Part shown: one piece after another, positions 26,300-35,383 of the stretch | Position numbering within the stretch: the first letter of the stretch is position 1 | Layout of the letters: every line of letters starts with the position of its first letter | Source of the DNA: Edaphobacter modestus | GTDB taxonomy: Bacteria > Acidobacteriota > Terriglobia > Terriglobales > Acidobacteriaceae | DNA: 64,000 nucleotides | Direction of reading: 5' to 3' | NCBI RefSeq assembly: GCF_004217555.1 | Contig: NZ_SHKW01000001.1 | Coordinates: 5,022,001-5,086,000, forward strand | The notes under the pieces: generated by a model | Seen by the model: the letters and a program-made list of their open reading frames with translations, nothing else | Database searches by the model: none | What the model was told of the DNA's origin: nothing | Position numbers and translations under genes: made by a program

Positions 26300-28120
26300 T
26301 CAAACGTCGAGACCTATGAGGCGCATCAGTTCGACTCCGTTGCTGCGGGTGACGGGGCCGTTCCGGAGTTTGAAGTCGAACTTCATCTTGCCGTCCTCGA
26401 TCTCGTCCTGAAAGTGCATGTTGTGGATTGAGTCGCCTTTGAGGGCGGTGAGGGCGAGGTCGTGAGTGCTGATGATGCCGATCGCATTGGTGCTGAGCAG
26501 CGCGTTGACGATGCCTTCGGCTCCGATGAGGCGATCGCGGGAGTTGGTTCCCTGAAGGAGCTCGTCGAGGAGAAAGAGGAGAGGCGGGTCCTGATCGGCG
26601 AGATCGTGGATGTGGCGAAGCCTGGTGATCTCCGCGTAGAAGCGGGAGCTGCCTTTCTGCAGGGAGTCGTTGACGAGGATGCTGGCACCGACGCGCAAAG
26701 GCGTGAGCTGAAGCGATCCGGCATGGACGGGGGCGCCAGCCATGGCGAGGACGGTGTTGATGCCTACCGCGCGCATGAGGGTGCTCTTGCCGGACATGTT
26801 GGAGCCGCTGATGAGGACAACTCTTTGTTGGTCGCCGAGGGCGATATCGTTACGGACGCAGCGTGAATCCGGAATAAGGGGGTGTCCGAGGGAGACCGCG
26901 TGGAAGGCAGGTTCGCCGGAGAGGAAGTCAGGAAAGGGATAGGCGGGATGTTCGTAGCTGTAGGTTGCAAGCGAGAGGAGGGCTTCCATCTCGCCGAGAG
27001 TGGCGAGCCACGCGATTACCGCCGAGCCGTATCGGTGGCGCCATGCGTCGGCGACGAAGGCGAGCTGGACGGAGTAAAGAAATGGAATGTCGAGCAGCCG
27101 CATGAGCGGATTTTCCAGTGACTGGATGTGCTGACAGATTGTGTCGAGGCGGGCAATGGCCTGGGATGCCGTCGACGAGGAAGTAGAAAGACGTTCCTTC
27201 AATGCAAGAAGTGCGGGGGCTGCAAATGGCTCTTGTTCCATGCGAGCAAGGAGGGAGGAGAGGAGCTGGAGATCATCCAGGGCGTGTTCCGTCTGATGGA
27301 GGATGGATTCGACCCTGGAGCGATGGAGAAGAACGAGGATGCCTTCGAAGAAGACAACCGTGAAGAAGGGAGCTTTGACTCCTGAGTCGATCCAGAAAGC
27401 AGCTGCCACGAGCATGAGAATCGTGAGCAGAAGAGCGAGCCAGCGGACGAACCGACTCTTTAGTTGCCTTGGAGACTGAGCCCATTGCGTGAGCTCCGCG
27501 GGATGAACTCCGGTCTGTAGGTTGTCGCTCAGAATTGCCATATCTTCGCGGTAGTCGATGCGGCTGCGAAGGTCGGCGAGGGAGGTGTGCCGTTCGAGGA
27601 TTGCGGGCAGGGGAGATGGCTGGAGCAACCAACTGGCGAGGGTGTCCTCGCCCATACGAGTGCGGGCGACGGAGAGAAGCTGATAGAGGCTTCCGTGTCC
27701 GAAGAGATCGAGGTCTGCGGCGTAGAGATGGGTGGAGATGTCGAAGCGATCTCCGAGCTGGCCCATGCCTTGCCAACGATCTTCGATCCGCGCCAGACCG
27801 TGGCGGTAGAAGTCCACGGCGCGCTTCGCCAGAGATTGCCTCTGAAGAGTTTTCGAGTGAAAGACCGCAACGGCGATAAAGAGAACTAGAGGAACAAGAA
27901 GCCATCGCCCCGAAAAACTAGGGGTTCGGAGGTAGAAAAAGATGGCGGCAACTTCGAGCAGGACCAGCAGAAGGCGAAGATTGCCCAGCCGGATATGAAT
28001 TGCTTCGAAGTGAGCGACCCGAAGCTCGCGTGCGCGTTGTCGCTGAAGGTATTCCTCAGATGGAAGAGTGGGATCCGGCACAGAGCCATTATTACCCGTT
28101 GGTGGAAGCTGGCGGAGCAC
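26300..28120 (-). CDS. Membrane-anchored MutS-like ATPase (MutS domain V protein)
   Basis: 606 residues. The C-terminal 200 residues are a MutS-type ABC ATPase: Walker A GSNMSGKST, the LQKGSSRFYAEI signature-like segment, Walker B LLFLLDE and the LLQGTNSRDR loop, then STHDLAL. The helical lever/core region precedes it. No mismatch-recognition domain I or clamp domain is evident. Instead there are two hydrophobic hairpins, at about residues 50-92 and 225-268, predicting about four membrane helices. This family is annotated as DNA mismatch repair MutS-like but should sit in the membrane, so a role in mismatch repair is doubtful. It diverges from ispD with only 44 bases between starts. Confidence 0.82.
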   Translation of the reverse strand: MLRQLPPTGNNGSVPDPTLPSEEYLQRQRARELRVAHFEAIHIRLGNLRLLLVLLEVAAIFFYLRTPSFSGRWLLVPLVLFIAVAVFHSKTLQRQSLAKRAVDFYRHGLARIEDRWQGMGQLGDRFDISTHLYAADLDLFGHGSLYQLLSVARTRMGEDTLASWLLQPSPLPAILERHTSLADLRSRIDYREDMAILSDNLQTGVHPAELTQWAQSPRQLKSRFVRWLALLLTILMLVAAAFWIDSGVKAPFFTVVFFEGILVLLHRSRVESILHQTEHALDDLQLLSSLLARMEQEPFAAPALLALKERLSTSSSTASQAIARLDTICQHIQSLENPLMRLLDIPFLYSVQLAFVADAWRHRYGSAVIAWLATLGEMEALLSLATYSYEHPAYPFPDFLSGEPAFHAVSLGHPLIPDSRCVRNDIALGDQQRVVLISGSNMSGKSTLMRAVGINTVLAMAGAPVHAGSLQLTPLRVGASILVNDSLQKGSSRFYAEITRLRHIHDLADQDPPLLFLLDELLQGTNSRDRLIGAEGIVNALLSTNAIGIISTHDLALTALKGDSIHNMHFQDEIEDGKMKFDFKLRNGPVTRSNGVELMRLIGLDV

Positions 28121-28149
28121 TCCAAGGGGGAAGTCGCACCATAATCTTG

Positions 28150-28155
28150 TATACT
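28150..28155 (+). promoter_or_regulatory. -10 element close to the ispD start
   Basis: TATACT lies ten bases before the ispD ATG, so a transcript would carry only about 2-4 bases before the start codon. No good -35 or Shine-Dalgarno is visible. The ispD mRNA may be near-leaderless; this is inference from the position alone. Confidence 0.4.
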
Positions 28156-28164
28156 TCGCAGGTT

Positions 28165-28881
28165 ATGCGAGTTTTTGTCATTCTTCCCGCGGCGGGGATC
28201 GGCACACGAATGGCTGCCGGTTCTCATGCAGCCGCCCCGAAGCAGTTCTTGAGTGTTGGCGGCGTTCCGGTGCTGGTGCGCTCGGTAAAGGCGTTCCTCG
28301 ATGTCCCGCGTGTGGATGCGGTGTGTGTTGCGGTGCGCGCCTCGGAACGGGAACGGGTTAAGGCTCAGATGGATGAGTATGAGCTGGGGGCGCGGGTTCA
28401 CGTGGTTGAGGGCGGCGATTCGCGGCAGGAGTCCGTTGGCAATGCACTGGCGGCGCTGGAAAGCCATGAGGACGATATCGTTCTGGTGCATGATGCGGTG
28501 CGTCCACTGATCGATGTAGCGACGATCGAGCGGACCATCGATGCGGTAGAGCGGCATGGCGCTGCCATCGTGGGCCTGCCTGCAGTGGATACGATCAAGC
28601 AGGTAGAGCGGATGGCCGAGGGAGCGATCATTACGTCGACGATTCCACGAGAGAGAATTGTGCTGGCGCAGACTCCGCAGGGTGCGCGTGTAGGGCTGCT
28701 ACGGAGGGCCTTTGCCGAGGCAGAGACCGATGGATTTGCGGGAACCGATGAGGCGAGCCTGCTGGAGCGAGCGGGAATCGAGGTGGCGGTGGTGCCGGGT
28801 TCGGCGAAGAATTTCAAGATTACGCAGCCGGGCGACATCGAACTGGCAGAGTTTTATCTGCAGCAGGCAGGTGCGCGATGA
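28165..28881 (+). CDS. ispD: 2-C-methyl-D-erythritol 4-phosphate cytidylyltransferase
   Basis: 238 residues. It couples CTP and MEP to make CDP-ME in the non-mevalonate isoprenoid pathway. The nucleotide-binding AAGIGTRM (residues 9-16), APKQFL (24-29), DAVRP (about 112-116) and the DEASL motif near residue 195 are in place. I start at the ATG at 28165, immediately before MRVFVILPAAG; an upstream extension reads into the divergent promoter. It overlaps ispF by four bases (ATGA), the usual ispDF pairing. Confidence 0.95.
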   Translation: MRVFVILPAAGIGTRMAAGSHAAAPKQFLSVGGVPVLVRSVKAFLDVPRVDAVCVAVRASERERVKAQMDEYELGARVHVVEGGDSRQESVGNALAALESHEDDIVLVHDAVRPLIDVATIERTIDAVERHGAAIVGLPAVDTIKQVERMAEGAIITSTIPRERIVLAQTPQGARVGLLRRAFAEAETDGFAGTDEASLLERAGIEVAVVPGSAKNFKITQPGDIELAEFYLQQAGAR

Positions 28882-29495
28882 GCATGAGGATCGGGTACGG
28901 GTTCGACTCGCACGCATTCAAGCCGGGCGTTCCACTGGTCATAGGCGGACTGGCGATCGAGCACCCGGAGGGATTGGCCGGGCATTCGGACGGGGATGTG
29001 CTGCTGCACGCGATTACCGATGCGCTGCTGGGTGCAGTGTCTGCGGGGGATATCGGAACGTTTTTCCCGCCGAGCGATCCGCGATGGAAGGGCGCAGCCT
29101 CGCACATCTTTCTTCAGACGGCGCTGGAAGAGGTGGCGACGGCGGGATACAAGATCGTCAACGTGGATACGGTGCTGGTGATGGCGCAGCCCAAGATTGT
29201 TCCCATCGCCGGTGAGCTCCGGGAGCGTGTGGCTGAACTGTTGGGCGTAAAGCCCGGCGAGGTCGGGATCAAGGCCAAGACGCCGGAGGGGCTGAACCAG
29301 GATCATGTGGCGGTAGCTCATGCGACGGTGCTGCTGGAGAGCGTGAAGTTGGCGGATACTCCGGTACAGATGGTTACGACTGCTGAGGTCGACGACGACA
29401 TTGACGAGGTGGTGAAGGGACTGGTGGGCGACTCGCGGGATATCTCGGCGTTGGGACGGAAGCGTCCTGCGTTCGATACGGACGACTTGACCTAG
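28878..29495 (+). CDS. ispF: 2-C-methyl-D-erythritol 2,4-cyclodiphosphate synthase
   Basis: About 205 residues, somewhat longer than the usual 160 because of a C-terminal extension (after TATVLLESV, with DDIDEVVKGLVGDSRD) that I do not recognise. The core is standard: GYGFDSHAFKPG with the zinc-binding Asp and His (residues 6-17), GLAGHSDGDVLLHAITDALLG and DIGTFFPPSDPRWKG. It cyclises CDP-ME-2-phosphate to MEcPP. It starts within the ispD stop (ATGA) and is translationally coupled. Confidence 0.94.
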   Translation: MSMRIGYGFDSHAFKPGVPLVIGGLAIEHPEGLAGHSDGDVLLHAITDALLGAVSAGDIGTFFPPSDPRWKGAASHIFLQTALEEVATAGYKIVNVDTVLVMAQPKIVPIAGELRERVAELLGVKPGEVGIKAKTPEGLNQDHVAVAHATVLLESVKLADTPVQMVTTAEVDDDIDEVVKGLVGDSRDISALGRKRPAFDTDDLT

Positions 29496-29513
29496 TTTGC
29501 CCGCGGCGAGAGT

Positions 29514-30182
29514 TCAGGCCTTCACGATGGCGAGCGCGAAGCCATCGTAACCTTTGACCCCGACGGTCTGGATGGCTGTGGCATCGAGGCGCGGGTGGTT
29601 GCCGAGGTTTTCGAGGAAGGTGCGTGTTCCGGCGACGCGAGGATCGGTGCTTGCCTCCTCCACGATGGATCCTTCACGGACGACGTTGTCGGCGAGTATG
29701 AGAGTGCCAGGTCGAGAGAGTTGGACGGCCCATTCCAGATAGTTGGGATTATTGGGCTTGTCGGCGTCGAGGAAGATGAAATCGAAGGGCGCGGGCTTTT
29801 CGGCGTGAAGCGCCGCGAGAGAATCAAGGGCAGGGCCGACGCGGATATCTACCAGCGAAGAGAGGCCTGCCCGTTGAATGTTGGAACTGGCTACGGCGGC
29901 ATGTTTCGGTTCGAGCTCGAGGGTGACGAGTTGGCCGTTAGACGGAAGCGCACGGGCGAGCCAGATGGTGGAATAACCGCCGAGGGTACCTATCTCGAGA
30001 ATGCGTCGCGCTCCCTGGACGCGGGCAAGAAGGTGGAGCAGTTTCCCCTGGCTGGGAGCAACGTCGATCGCGGGAAGACCGGCGCACGCGTTGGCCTCAA
30101 GAGCATCTTCGATGCGCTGATCCGGAGAGATGAGTGTATCTGCGAGGTAGCGGTCGACGGTGTTCCAAAGATTCTGATCCAT
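29514..30182 (-). CDS. O-methyltransferase (caffeoyl-CoA OMT-like)
   Basis: 222 residues from ATG 30182; upstream in-frame non-ATG codons add only four residues. A Rossmann SAM-binding motif LEIGTLGGYSTIWLARAL lies near residue 65. VTLELEPKHAAVA, FDFIFLDADKPNN (metal/SAM-binding Asp) and LILADNVVREG are characteristic of the cation-dependent OMT family (methyltransferase_24/OMT_3). The acceptor is unknown. It converges with ispF, leaving 18 bases between stops. Confidence 0.88.
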   Translation of the reverse strand: MDQNLWNTVDRYLADTLISPDQRIEDALEANACAGLPAIDVAPSQGKLLHLLARVQGARRILEIGTLGGYSTIWLARALPSNGQLVTLELEPKHAAVASSNIQRAGLSSLVDIRVGPALDSLAALHAEKPAPFDFIFLDADKPNNPNYLEWAVQLSRPGTLILADNVVREGSIVEEASTDPRVAGTRTFLENLGNHPRLDATAIQTVGVKGYDGFALAIVKA

Positions 30183-30471
30183 AGATAAAACCAAGGATAG
30201 ATTTTAGGAGATGCCGTGTACAGCCTCGGGCTGGATCGACGGTGTCGACGGTACGCTTGCGTGACAGCAAACGCCTCCCGTTGACACAGCAGGAAGGCGG
30301 TCTCCGTCGATATGTTCCAGGGTTCGTTCGATGGTTTAGCCATGATTCTCGCCGTGGCGCGATAGCCCAAACGGTTTATTCCAGGCCCACGCCTGCATGA
30401 CAGAGGACGGTGGATGGCGAGGTGCTAGCGTGATGCATAGGGATTCCAGGCTGTGTGTAAGGGGAGTGGCA

Positions 30472-32349
30472 ATGCGGATCGGCTTGAGTTTGTGGGCGAT
30501 GATGGTCTTCAGTGGCGCGGTGTATGGACAGACGGTGGCCCAGCCTCGGCTGATGGACGCTCCGGCGACAGCGCCTTGCACGGTGCAGAACGAATGGGCT
30601 ACCCCGGCGGAGAAGAGTTGCTACGCAACGACACCTGACTATGTCGGGACGATGGACTATTTGAGGCGTGTGGAGACGGCAGCTCCTCGCGAGGTGAAGA
30701 TTGAGCCGTTTGGGAAGACGGGTGAGGGCCGCGAGCTGGATGTTGTGGTCGTCTCACGCGATGGAGTATTTGATCCGGTGGCGATTCATGCGGCGAAGCG
30801 CCCGGTGGTGCTGGTGCAGAACTCGATTCATGCGGGCGAGATGGATGGCAAGGATGCGTGTCTTGCGCTGCTGCGAGACATGGTGATTACAAAGTCGAAG
30901 GCGGCGCTGCTGGAGCGCGCGGTGTTTGTTTTTATCCCGATGTACAACGCCGATGGGCACGAACGCCGGGGTCGCTATAACCGCATCAATCAGGACGGCC
31001 CGGCGGAGATGGGGTGGCGCGGCAATGGGACGAATCTGAACCTGAACCGCGACTACTTGAAGGCGGATGCACCGGAGACCCGGGCGTTCCTGGCGATGTT
31101 CCATCGGTGGATGCCGGACTTCTTTGTCGACGATCATGTGACGGATGGCGCGGATTACCAATATGACGTGACTTTCACGATCGACGATGGGCCAAATGTT
31201 CCGGCGGGAACGGCAAAGTGGGTCGATGAGGTGGCTACGCCGTCGCTTGAGAGGTACGTGGATGCGCATGGACATCTGGCGTCGCCTACGTATATCAACC
31301 TTGTGAACGACAACGATCCTGCAGAGGGATTGGGATTCAACGACAATCCGCCGAGGTTTTCGACGGGCTACGTGATTCTTGAAGGCCGTCCGGGAATGCT
31401 GGTGGAGTTGCATATGCTGAAGGATTACCGGACGCGGGTGACGGGAAACTACGAGATTCTGGCTGGTCTCATGGAACTGGTCAACCGTGATGCGGATAAA
31501 CTGCTGGCACTGAATGCGGCTGCGGATAAGGAAGCGGAAGCGACGGGATCGCATCCCCTGAGCAATATGAAGTATCCGTTGGCGCTGGCGTGGGGAGGGC
31601 AGACGACTCCGTTCCTGTTTCGGGGTTACAAATACACGCGAGAGCTGAGCGGGGTTTCGGGGGCGATGTGGGTGAGGTATACGCATGAGCTGTGGAATGT
31701 TTCGCTGCCAGCCCGGACGGGCTTCACGGTAGCAGCAGAGACGACGCCTCCCGCGGCTTATATCATTCCGGCGCAGTGGACGCAGGTGATCGATGCGCTA
31801 GCTGCTCATCAGGTGGCGATGACGCGCACGACGTCGGCATGGAGTGGAGTCGTGGAGACTTATCGCTGCGCGGGGATGGAGTGGCAGGGACCTCCGTTCG
31901 AAGGCAGGCATCCGACGTTCAACGGTGAGGCGCAGCACGATCCGGGTAAGTTCGGAAACTGTGTGCTGGTACAAGAACGGCTGAGTTTTCCGGCGGGTTC
32001 TGCGGTCGTGAAGCTGAATCAGCGTCTGTCGCGTGTGGCGATGGCATGGCTGGAGCCGGCGGCGCCCGATTCGGCGATGCAGTGGGGATTCTTCGATGCG
32101 ATCTTTGAGCAGAAGGAATACGGCGAGGCCTACGTGCTGGAGGAACTGGCGCGAGAGATGATGGCGAAAGACCCGAAGCTGAAGGCGGAGTTCGAGCGGA
32201 AGGTGTCGAGCGATCCGGCGTTCGCGGCGAGTTCGTATGCGCGGCTGGAGTTTTTTTATGAACGCTCGCCGTGGTATGCCGCGAATCGGGTTGGTTTGTA
32301 TCCCGTGGGACGGCTGGGAAGCCTGGACGGTGTTCCGGTGGAGCATTGA
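30472..32349 (+). CDS. Exported M14-family zinc carboxypeptidase-like protein
   Basis: 625 residues. The ATG at 30472 has GGGGAG just upstream and starts a signal peptide (IGLSLWAMMVFSGAVYGQ); upstream codons are not conserved in style. The M14 zinc pair appears as SIHAGEMDGKD (HxxE, near residue 117), the substrate arginine region as GNGTNLNLNRDY, and the third zinc ligand probably as DDHVTDGADYQYD. The last 300 residues are an accessory region without an obvious family match. It is likely periplasmic and trims peptides. The M24 peptidase follows 42 bases later in the same direction, suggesting an operon for peptide use. Confidence 0.86.
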   Translation: MRIGLSLWAMMVFSGAVYGQTVAQPRLMDAPATAPCTVQNEWATPAEKSCYATTPDYVGTMDYLRRVETAAPREVKIEPFGKTGEGRELDVVVVSRDGVFDPVAIHAAKRPVVLVQNSIHAGEMDGKDACLALLRDMVITKSKAALLERAVFVFIPMYNADGHERRGRYNRINQDGPAEMGWRGNGTNLNLNRDYLKADAPETRAFLAMFHRWMPDFFVDDHVTDGADYQYDVTFTIDDGPNVPAGTAKWVDEVATPSLERYVDAHGHLASPTYINLVNDNDPAEGLGFNDNPPRFSTGYVILEGRPGMLVELHMLKDYRTRVTGNYEILAGLMELVNRDADKLLALNAAADKEAEATGSHPLSNMKYPLALAWGGQTTPFLFRGYKYTRELSGVSGAMWVRYTHELWNVSLPARTGFTVAAETTPPAAYIIPAQWTQVIDALAAHQVAMTRTTSAWSGVVETYRCAGMEWQGPPFEGRHPTFNGEAQHDPGKFGNCVLVQERLSFPAGSAVVKLNQRLSRVAMAWLEPAAPDSAMQWGFFDAIFEQKEYGEAYVLEELAREMMAKDPKLKAEFERKVSSDPAFAASSYARLEFFYERSPWYAANRVGLYPVGRLGSLDGVPVEH

Positions 32350-32391
32350 TTCAATGCATGCGTGCCGAACATTATTGGTTACAATCCGCTC

Positions 32392-33699
32392 ATGCCATCC
32401 AGACGAAGCTTTCTTCTCGCCGCATCCGCAGCAGCCGCAGCGCCGTCTTTAACGCTTCAGGCGCAGCGGCCATCCGGTTCTTCTGCTGAAATCAAGCAGC
32501 TTCCGCCGGCCATCGCGGCGCTTACGAGCCGTCGTTCCGAGGCTGTGCCGATCAGCCTCGAAGAGCGCGAGCACCGCATCGAGCGCGCTCGGGGGCTACT
32601 GGCGAAGAGCAGGCTGAATGCGCTGGTGATCTGCACGGGAACCTCGCTGGCCTACTTCACAGGTTTGCGGTGGGGGCAATCGGAACGCTTCTTTGCGTGG
32701 GTTCTTCCGGCGACGGGAAGTCCGTTTATTGTGTGCCCGGTCTTTGAGGAAGGGAGGGTGCGTGAGCGCATGGAGGCGACGCCGGCGACGTTACCGCAGG
32801 CGTCGGTAACGCGGGTCTATACGTGGAATGAAGATGAGAGTCCTTACGCGCTGCTGGCGAAGGCTTTGAAGGATGCGGGCATCACTACAGGCAAGATTGG
32901 AGTCGAGGAGCGCACACAGTTTGCCTTTTCGGACGGCATTGCCCATGCCAGTCCTACTCTGACTGCCGTCAGTGGAACCCCGGTTACGGCTGGTTGCCGC
33001 GCCGTCAAATCCCCCGCCGAACTGGCGCTGATGAGGCTGGCTAATGACAACACCTTGAAGGTGTACGAGGCGGCGTGGAAGTCGCTTGAACCGGGGATGA
33101 CGAACCGCCATGTCTCCGACCTGATCAGTGCGGCTTACGAGCGCACGGGATTTCCGGGATTCGCTTCGTGCCAGGTGGCGGAGTACACGGCGCTTCCGCA
33201 TGGCTCATTGCAGCCACAGGTGATTCGCGAGGGGCAGATCATCCTGTTGGATGACGGGTGTGTGGTGGAGGGGTATCAGTCTGATATCTCGAGGTCGTTT
33301 GTGCTGGGCAAGGCAACGGATAAACAGAAGCAGGTTTTCGATGTTGTCCACAAGGCACAGGCTGCAGCACTCGCGGCGGGGAAGGCTGGTGCTGCCTGCC
33401 ATGCTGTGGACGATGCTGCTCGCAAAGTGATCACGGACGCGGGCTTTGGTCCCGGCTATAAACATTTCACACATCGGCTGGGCCACGGAATCGGCATGGA
33501 CGGACATGAATGGCCGTACCTGGTAAAGGGGAACGATCTGCCGCTTGAATCGGGCATGACCTTTTCTGACGAGCCGGGTATCTACATCGTAGGTGAGTTC
33601 GGAATTCGACTTGAGGACGATTGGGTGGTTACTCCCAGCGGCGGTGAGATGTTTACCCCGCAAAGTCCTTCACTTGAAGAGCCTTTTGCCAAAGCCTAG
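32392..33699 (+). CDS. Tat-exported M24-family (Xaa-Pro aminopeptidase-like) metallopeptidase
   Basis: 435 residues. A twin-arginine signal (SRRSFLLAASAAAAAPS) begins at the ATG at 32392. The N-terminal creatinase-like domain (FTGLRWGQSERFF) is followed by the pita-bread fold with its five metal ligands: the Asp pair in LLDDGCVVEGYQSDISRSF, His in HRLGHGIGMDGHE, and Glu in SDEPGIYIVGEFGIRLED. It cleaves N-terminal residues before proline, or related dipeptides. It follows the M14 peptidase with 42 bases between, and the fbp unit starts 125 bases downstream. Confidence 0.9.
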   Translation: MPSRRSFLLAASAAAAAPSLTLQAQRPSGSSAEIKQLPPAIAALTSRRSEAVPISLEEREHRIERARGLLAKSRLNALVICTGTSLAYFTGLRWGQSERFFAWVLPATGSPFIVCPVFEEGRVRERMEATPATLPQASVTRVYTWNEDESPYALLAKALKDAGITTGKIGVEERTQFAFSDGIAHASPTLTAVSGTPVTAGCRAVKSPAELALMRLANDNTLKVYEAAWKSLEPGMTNRHVSDLISAAYERTGFPGFASCQVAEYTALPHGSLQPQVIREGQIILLDDGCVVEGYQSDISRSFVLGKATDKQKQVFDVVHKAQAAALAAGKAGAACHAVDDAARKVITDAGFGPGYKHFTHRLGHGIGMDGHEWPYLVKGNDLPLESGMTFSDEPGIYIVGEFGIRLEDDWVVTPSGGEMFTPQSPSLEEPFAKA

Positions 33700-33824
33700 G
33701 CGTGATGGATAGAAATGGTCGATCCTACGCCATGCTGGATGGAATATCGTACAGATGATAGCTTCGATACTTGGCGGACCCTATGGGCGACGCTGTAGCG
33801 CGGCTATTAACCGAGGTGGACAGT

Positions 33825-34841
33825 ATGGCAATGATTACGACAGTACAGCAGCATATTCTGCAGCAGCAGCAGGAGTTGTTAAAGTCAACCGGCCGCGAGG
33901 CGTCTGGAACTTTTAGCTGGTTGCTGAGCGGAATTACGCTGGCCACCAAAATGATTGAGGCGAAAATTCGATCTGCCGGTCTGAGCGATGTGCTGGGTGC
34001 CGTCGGCGTGGAGAATGTCCAGGGCGAGCAACAGCAGAAGCTGGATGTGTATGCGAATCAGGCGATGCTGCATTGTCTGGGGCTAAGGGATAGTGTGGCG
34101 GCGCTGGTAAGCGAAGAAGATGAGGAGCCGGTTACGTTCAACCGCGATGCGGAGACGGGCAAGTACATCCTGGTCTTCGATCCTCTGGATGGTTCGAGCA
34201 ATATCGATGTCAATGTGAATGTCGGGACGATCTTCAGCGTGCTGCGGCGCATGCCCGCGGAACTCGGAACGCTGGAAGAGTCGATTCTGCAGCCGGGGTT
34301 TCGTCAGGTAGCTGCGGGGTATGTGGTTTACGGGCCTTCGACGGTGCTGGTGTACACGACCGGAAACGGGGTTCATGGATTCACGCTTGATCCGAAGATC
34401 GGTGCGTTCGTGTTGAGTAACGAACGGATGCAGATGCCGGAGCAGGGAATCTATTACTCGGTGAACGAGGCGAATGCAGCCGGTTGGCCGGAGGGGTATC
34501 GTTCCTATGTGACGATGTTGCGCGAAGGCGGGTTGGGGAAGACCTATAGCTCTCGTTATATCGGAAGCCTGGTGGCGGACTTCCACCGTACGCTGCTGAA
34601 GGGAGGAGTCTTTCTCTATCCTCCTACGGAGAAGCAGTCCAAGGGCAAGCTACGCCTTTTGTATGAGGCCAACCCGTTGGCCTTTATTGCGGAACAGGGG
34701 GGGGGAGTCGCTACCAATGGAGCAGAACGCATCCTGGAGATAAGGCCGACGGGAATTCATCAACGAACGCCGTTCTGCGTTGGGGGGCGCCGTGAGATGG
34801 AAGCTCTACAGAGTGCATTGACCGGGGTGCTGACAGCGTGA
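33825..34841 (+). CDS. fbp: Fructose-1,6-bisphosphatase, class I
   Basis: 338 residues, normal for class I. It removes the 1-phosphate of fructose 1,6-bisphosphate in gluconeogenesis. The start at 33825 gives MAMITTVQQHIL, the typical beginning, with GAGG upstream; a longer reading from 33771 is unlikely. The metal-binding DPLDGSSNID is near residue 119, and NEANAAGWPEGYRSYV and KLRLLYEANPLAFIAEQGGG are conserved active-site segments. It overlaps the downstream 96-aa ORF (GTGA). Together with pckG it marks a gluconeogenic lifestyle on acids and peptides. Confidence 0.95.
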   Translation: MAMITTVQQHILQQQQELLKSTGREASGTFSWLLSGITLATKMIEAKIRSAGLSDVLGAVGVENVQGEQQQKLDVYANQAMLHCLGLRDSVAALVSEEDEEPVTFNRDAETGKYILVFDPLDGSSNIDVNVNVGTIFSVLRRMPAELGTLEESILQPGFRQVAAGYVVYGPSTVLVYTTGNGVHGFTLDPKIGAFVLSNERMQMPEQGIYYSVNEANAAGWPEGYRSYVTMLREGGLGKTYSSRYIGSLVADFHRTLLKGGVFLYPPTEKQSKGKLRLLYEANPLAFIAEQGGGVATNGAERILEIRPTGIHQRTPFCVGGRREMEALQSALTGVLTA

Positions 34842-35128
34842 GTTTCTCGAGCGTAGTCGTGGATATCCGAGAAGAAGGTCGGAGTTCGGGGAAGCAGCGC
34901 TGGCAGCTTTTGTTGGAGAAGACCGAGTTTTCAGCAGGGGATACAGGAGTGCTCGAAGCGATTGCACGAAGTGGTACGCGGCTTTTGATACCTGTTTTGG
35001 GAGTGATCCATGTGCAGGAACAGAACTGGCTGCAGGTGGAAAAACCGTTGATGGCAGGAACCGCCGTGACGGGTTATGTTGAACGGAGAGATCGTACAAT
35101 CCGGTTTGAGGGGACGTCTGCTTCCTGA
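34838..35128 (+). CDS. Small protein coupled to fbp, unknown function
   Basis: 96 residues from a GTG at 34838 that overlaps the fbp stop (GTGA). It has no signal peptide or membrane segment and looks like a small beta-rich soluble protein (RWQLLLEKTEFSAGDTGVLEAI, GTAVTGYVERRDRTIRFEG). I do not recognise a family. The overlap and the downstream tRNA-Ala leave little doubt that it is co-transcribed with fbp. Confidence 0.65.
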   Translation: MSFSSVVVDIREEGRSSGKQRWQLLLEKTEFSAGDTGVLEAIARSGTRLLIPVLGVIHVQEQNWLQVEKPLMAGTAVTGYVERRDRTIRFEGTSAS

Positions 35129-35186
35129 TACACTTGATGAGTTATTGCGGCAGACAACTTCTGTGAAGCAATAGGTAAGTCACCTT

Positions 35187-35262
35187 GGGGCTGTAGCTCA
35201 GCTGGGAGAGCGCCTCGTTCGCAACGAGGAGGTCAGCGGTTCGATCCCGCTCAGCTCCACCA
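35187..35262 (+). tRNA. tRNA-Ala (anticodon CGC), CCA encoded
   Basis: The cloverleaf is complete by eye: acceptor GGGGCTG/CAGCTCC (one G-U pair), D arm GCTC...GAGC, anticodon stem CCTCG/CGAGG with loop TTCGCAA (anticodon CGC, reading GCG alanine codons), T arm AGCGG-TTCGATC-CCGCT, and an encoded CCA end at 35260-35262. It lies 58 bases after the fbp-linked ORF. Confidence 0.96.
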
Positions 35263-35383
35263 TAGAATCGTAATTTGCGGCATGTGTAGCGAATCTAGCA
35301 GTACGTCTGTGTTGTGACCCTCTGTTTACTCCTAAAATCACTGTACTTTTTTCGAGTTCAGTCCCGGCAAGGGAAGGGTAGCC

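Noticed and set aside
26300..28120. Naming the MutS-like gene mutS or mutS2
   Set aside because: It lacks the mismatch-recognition domain and the Smr nuclease domain, and carries membrane segments.
30754..31686. A 310-codon minus-strand ORF opposite the M14 peptidase
   Set aside because: His/Arg-rich antisense frame without any motif.
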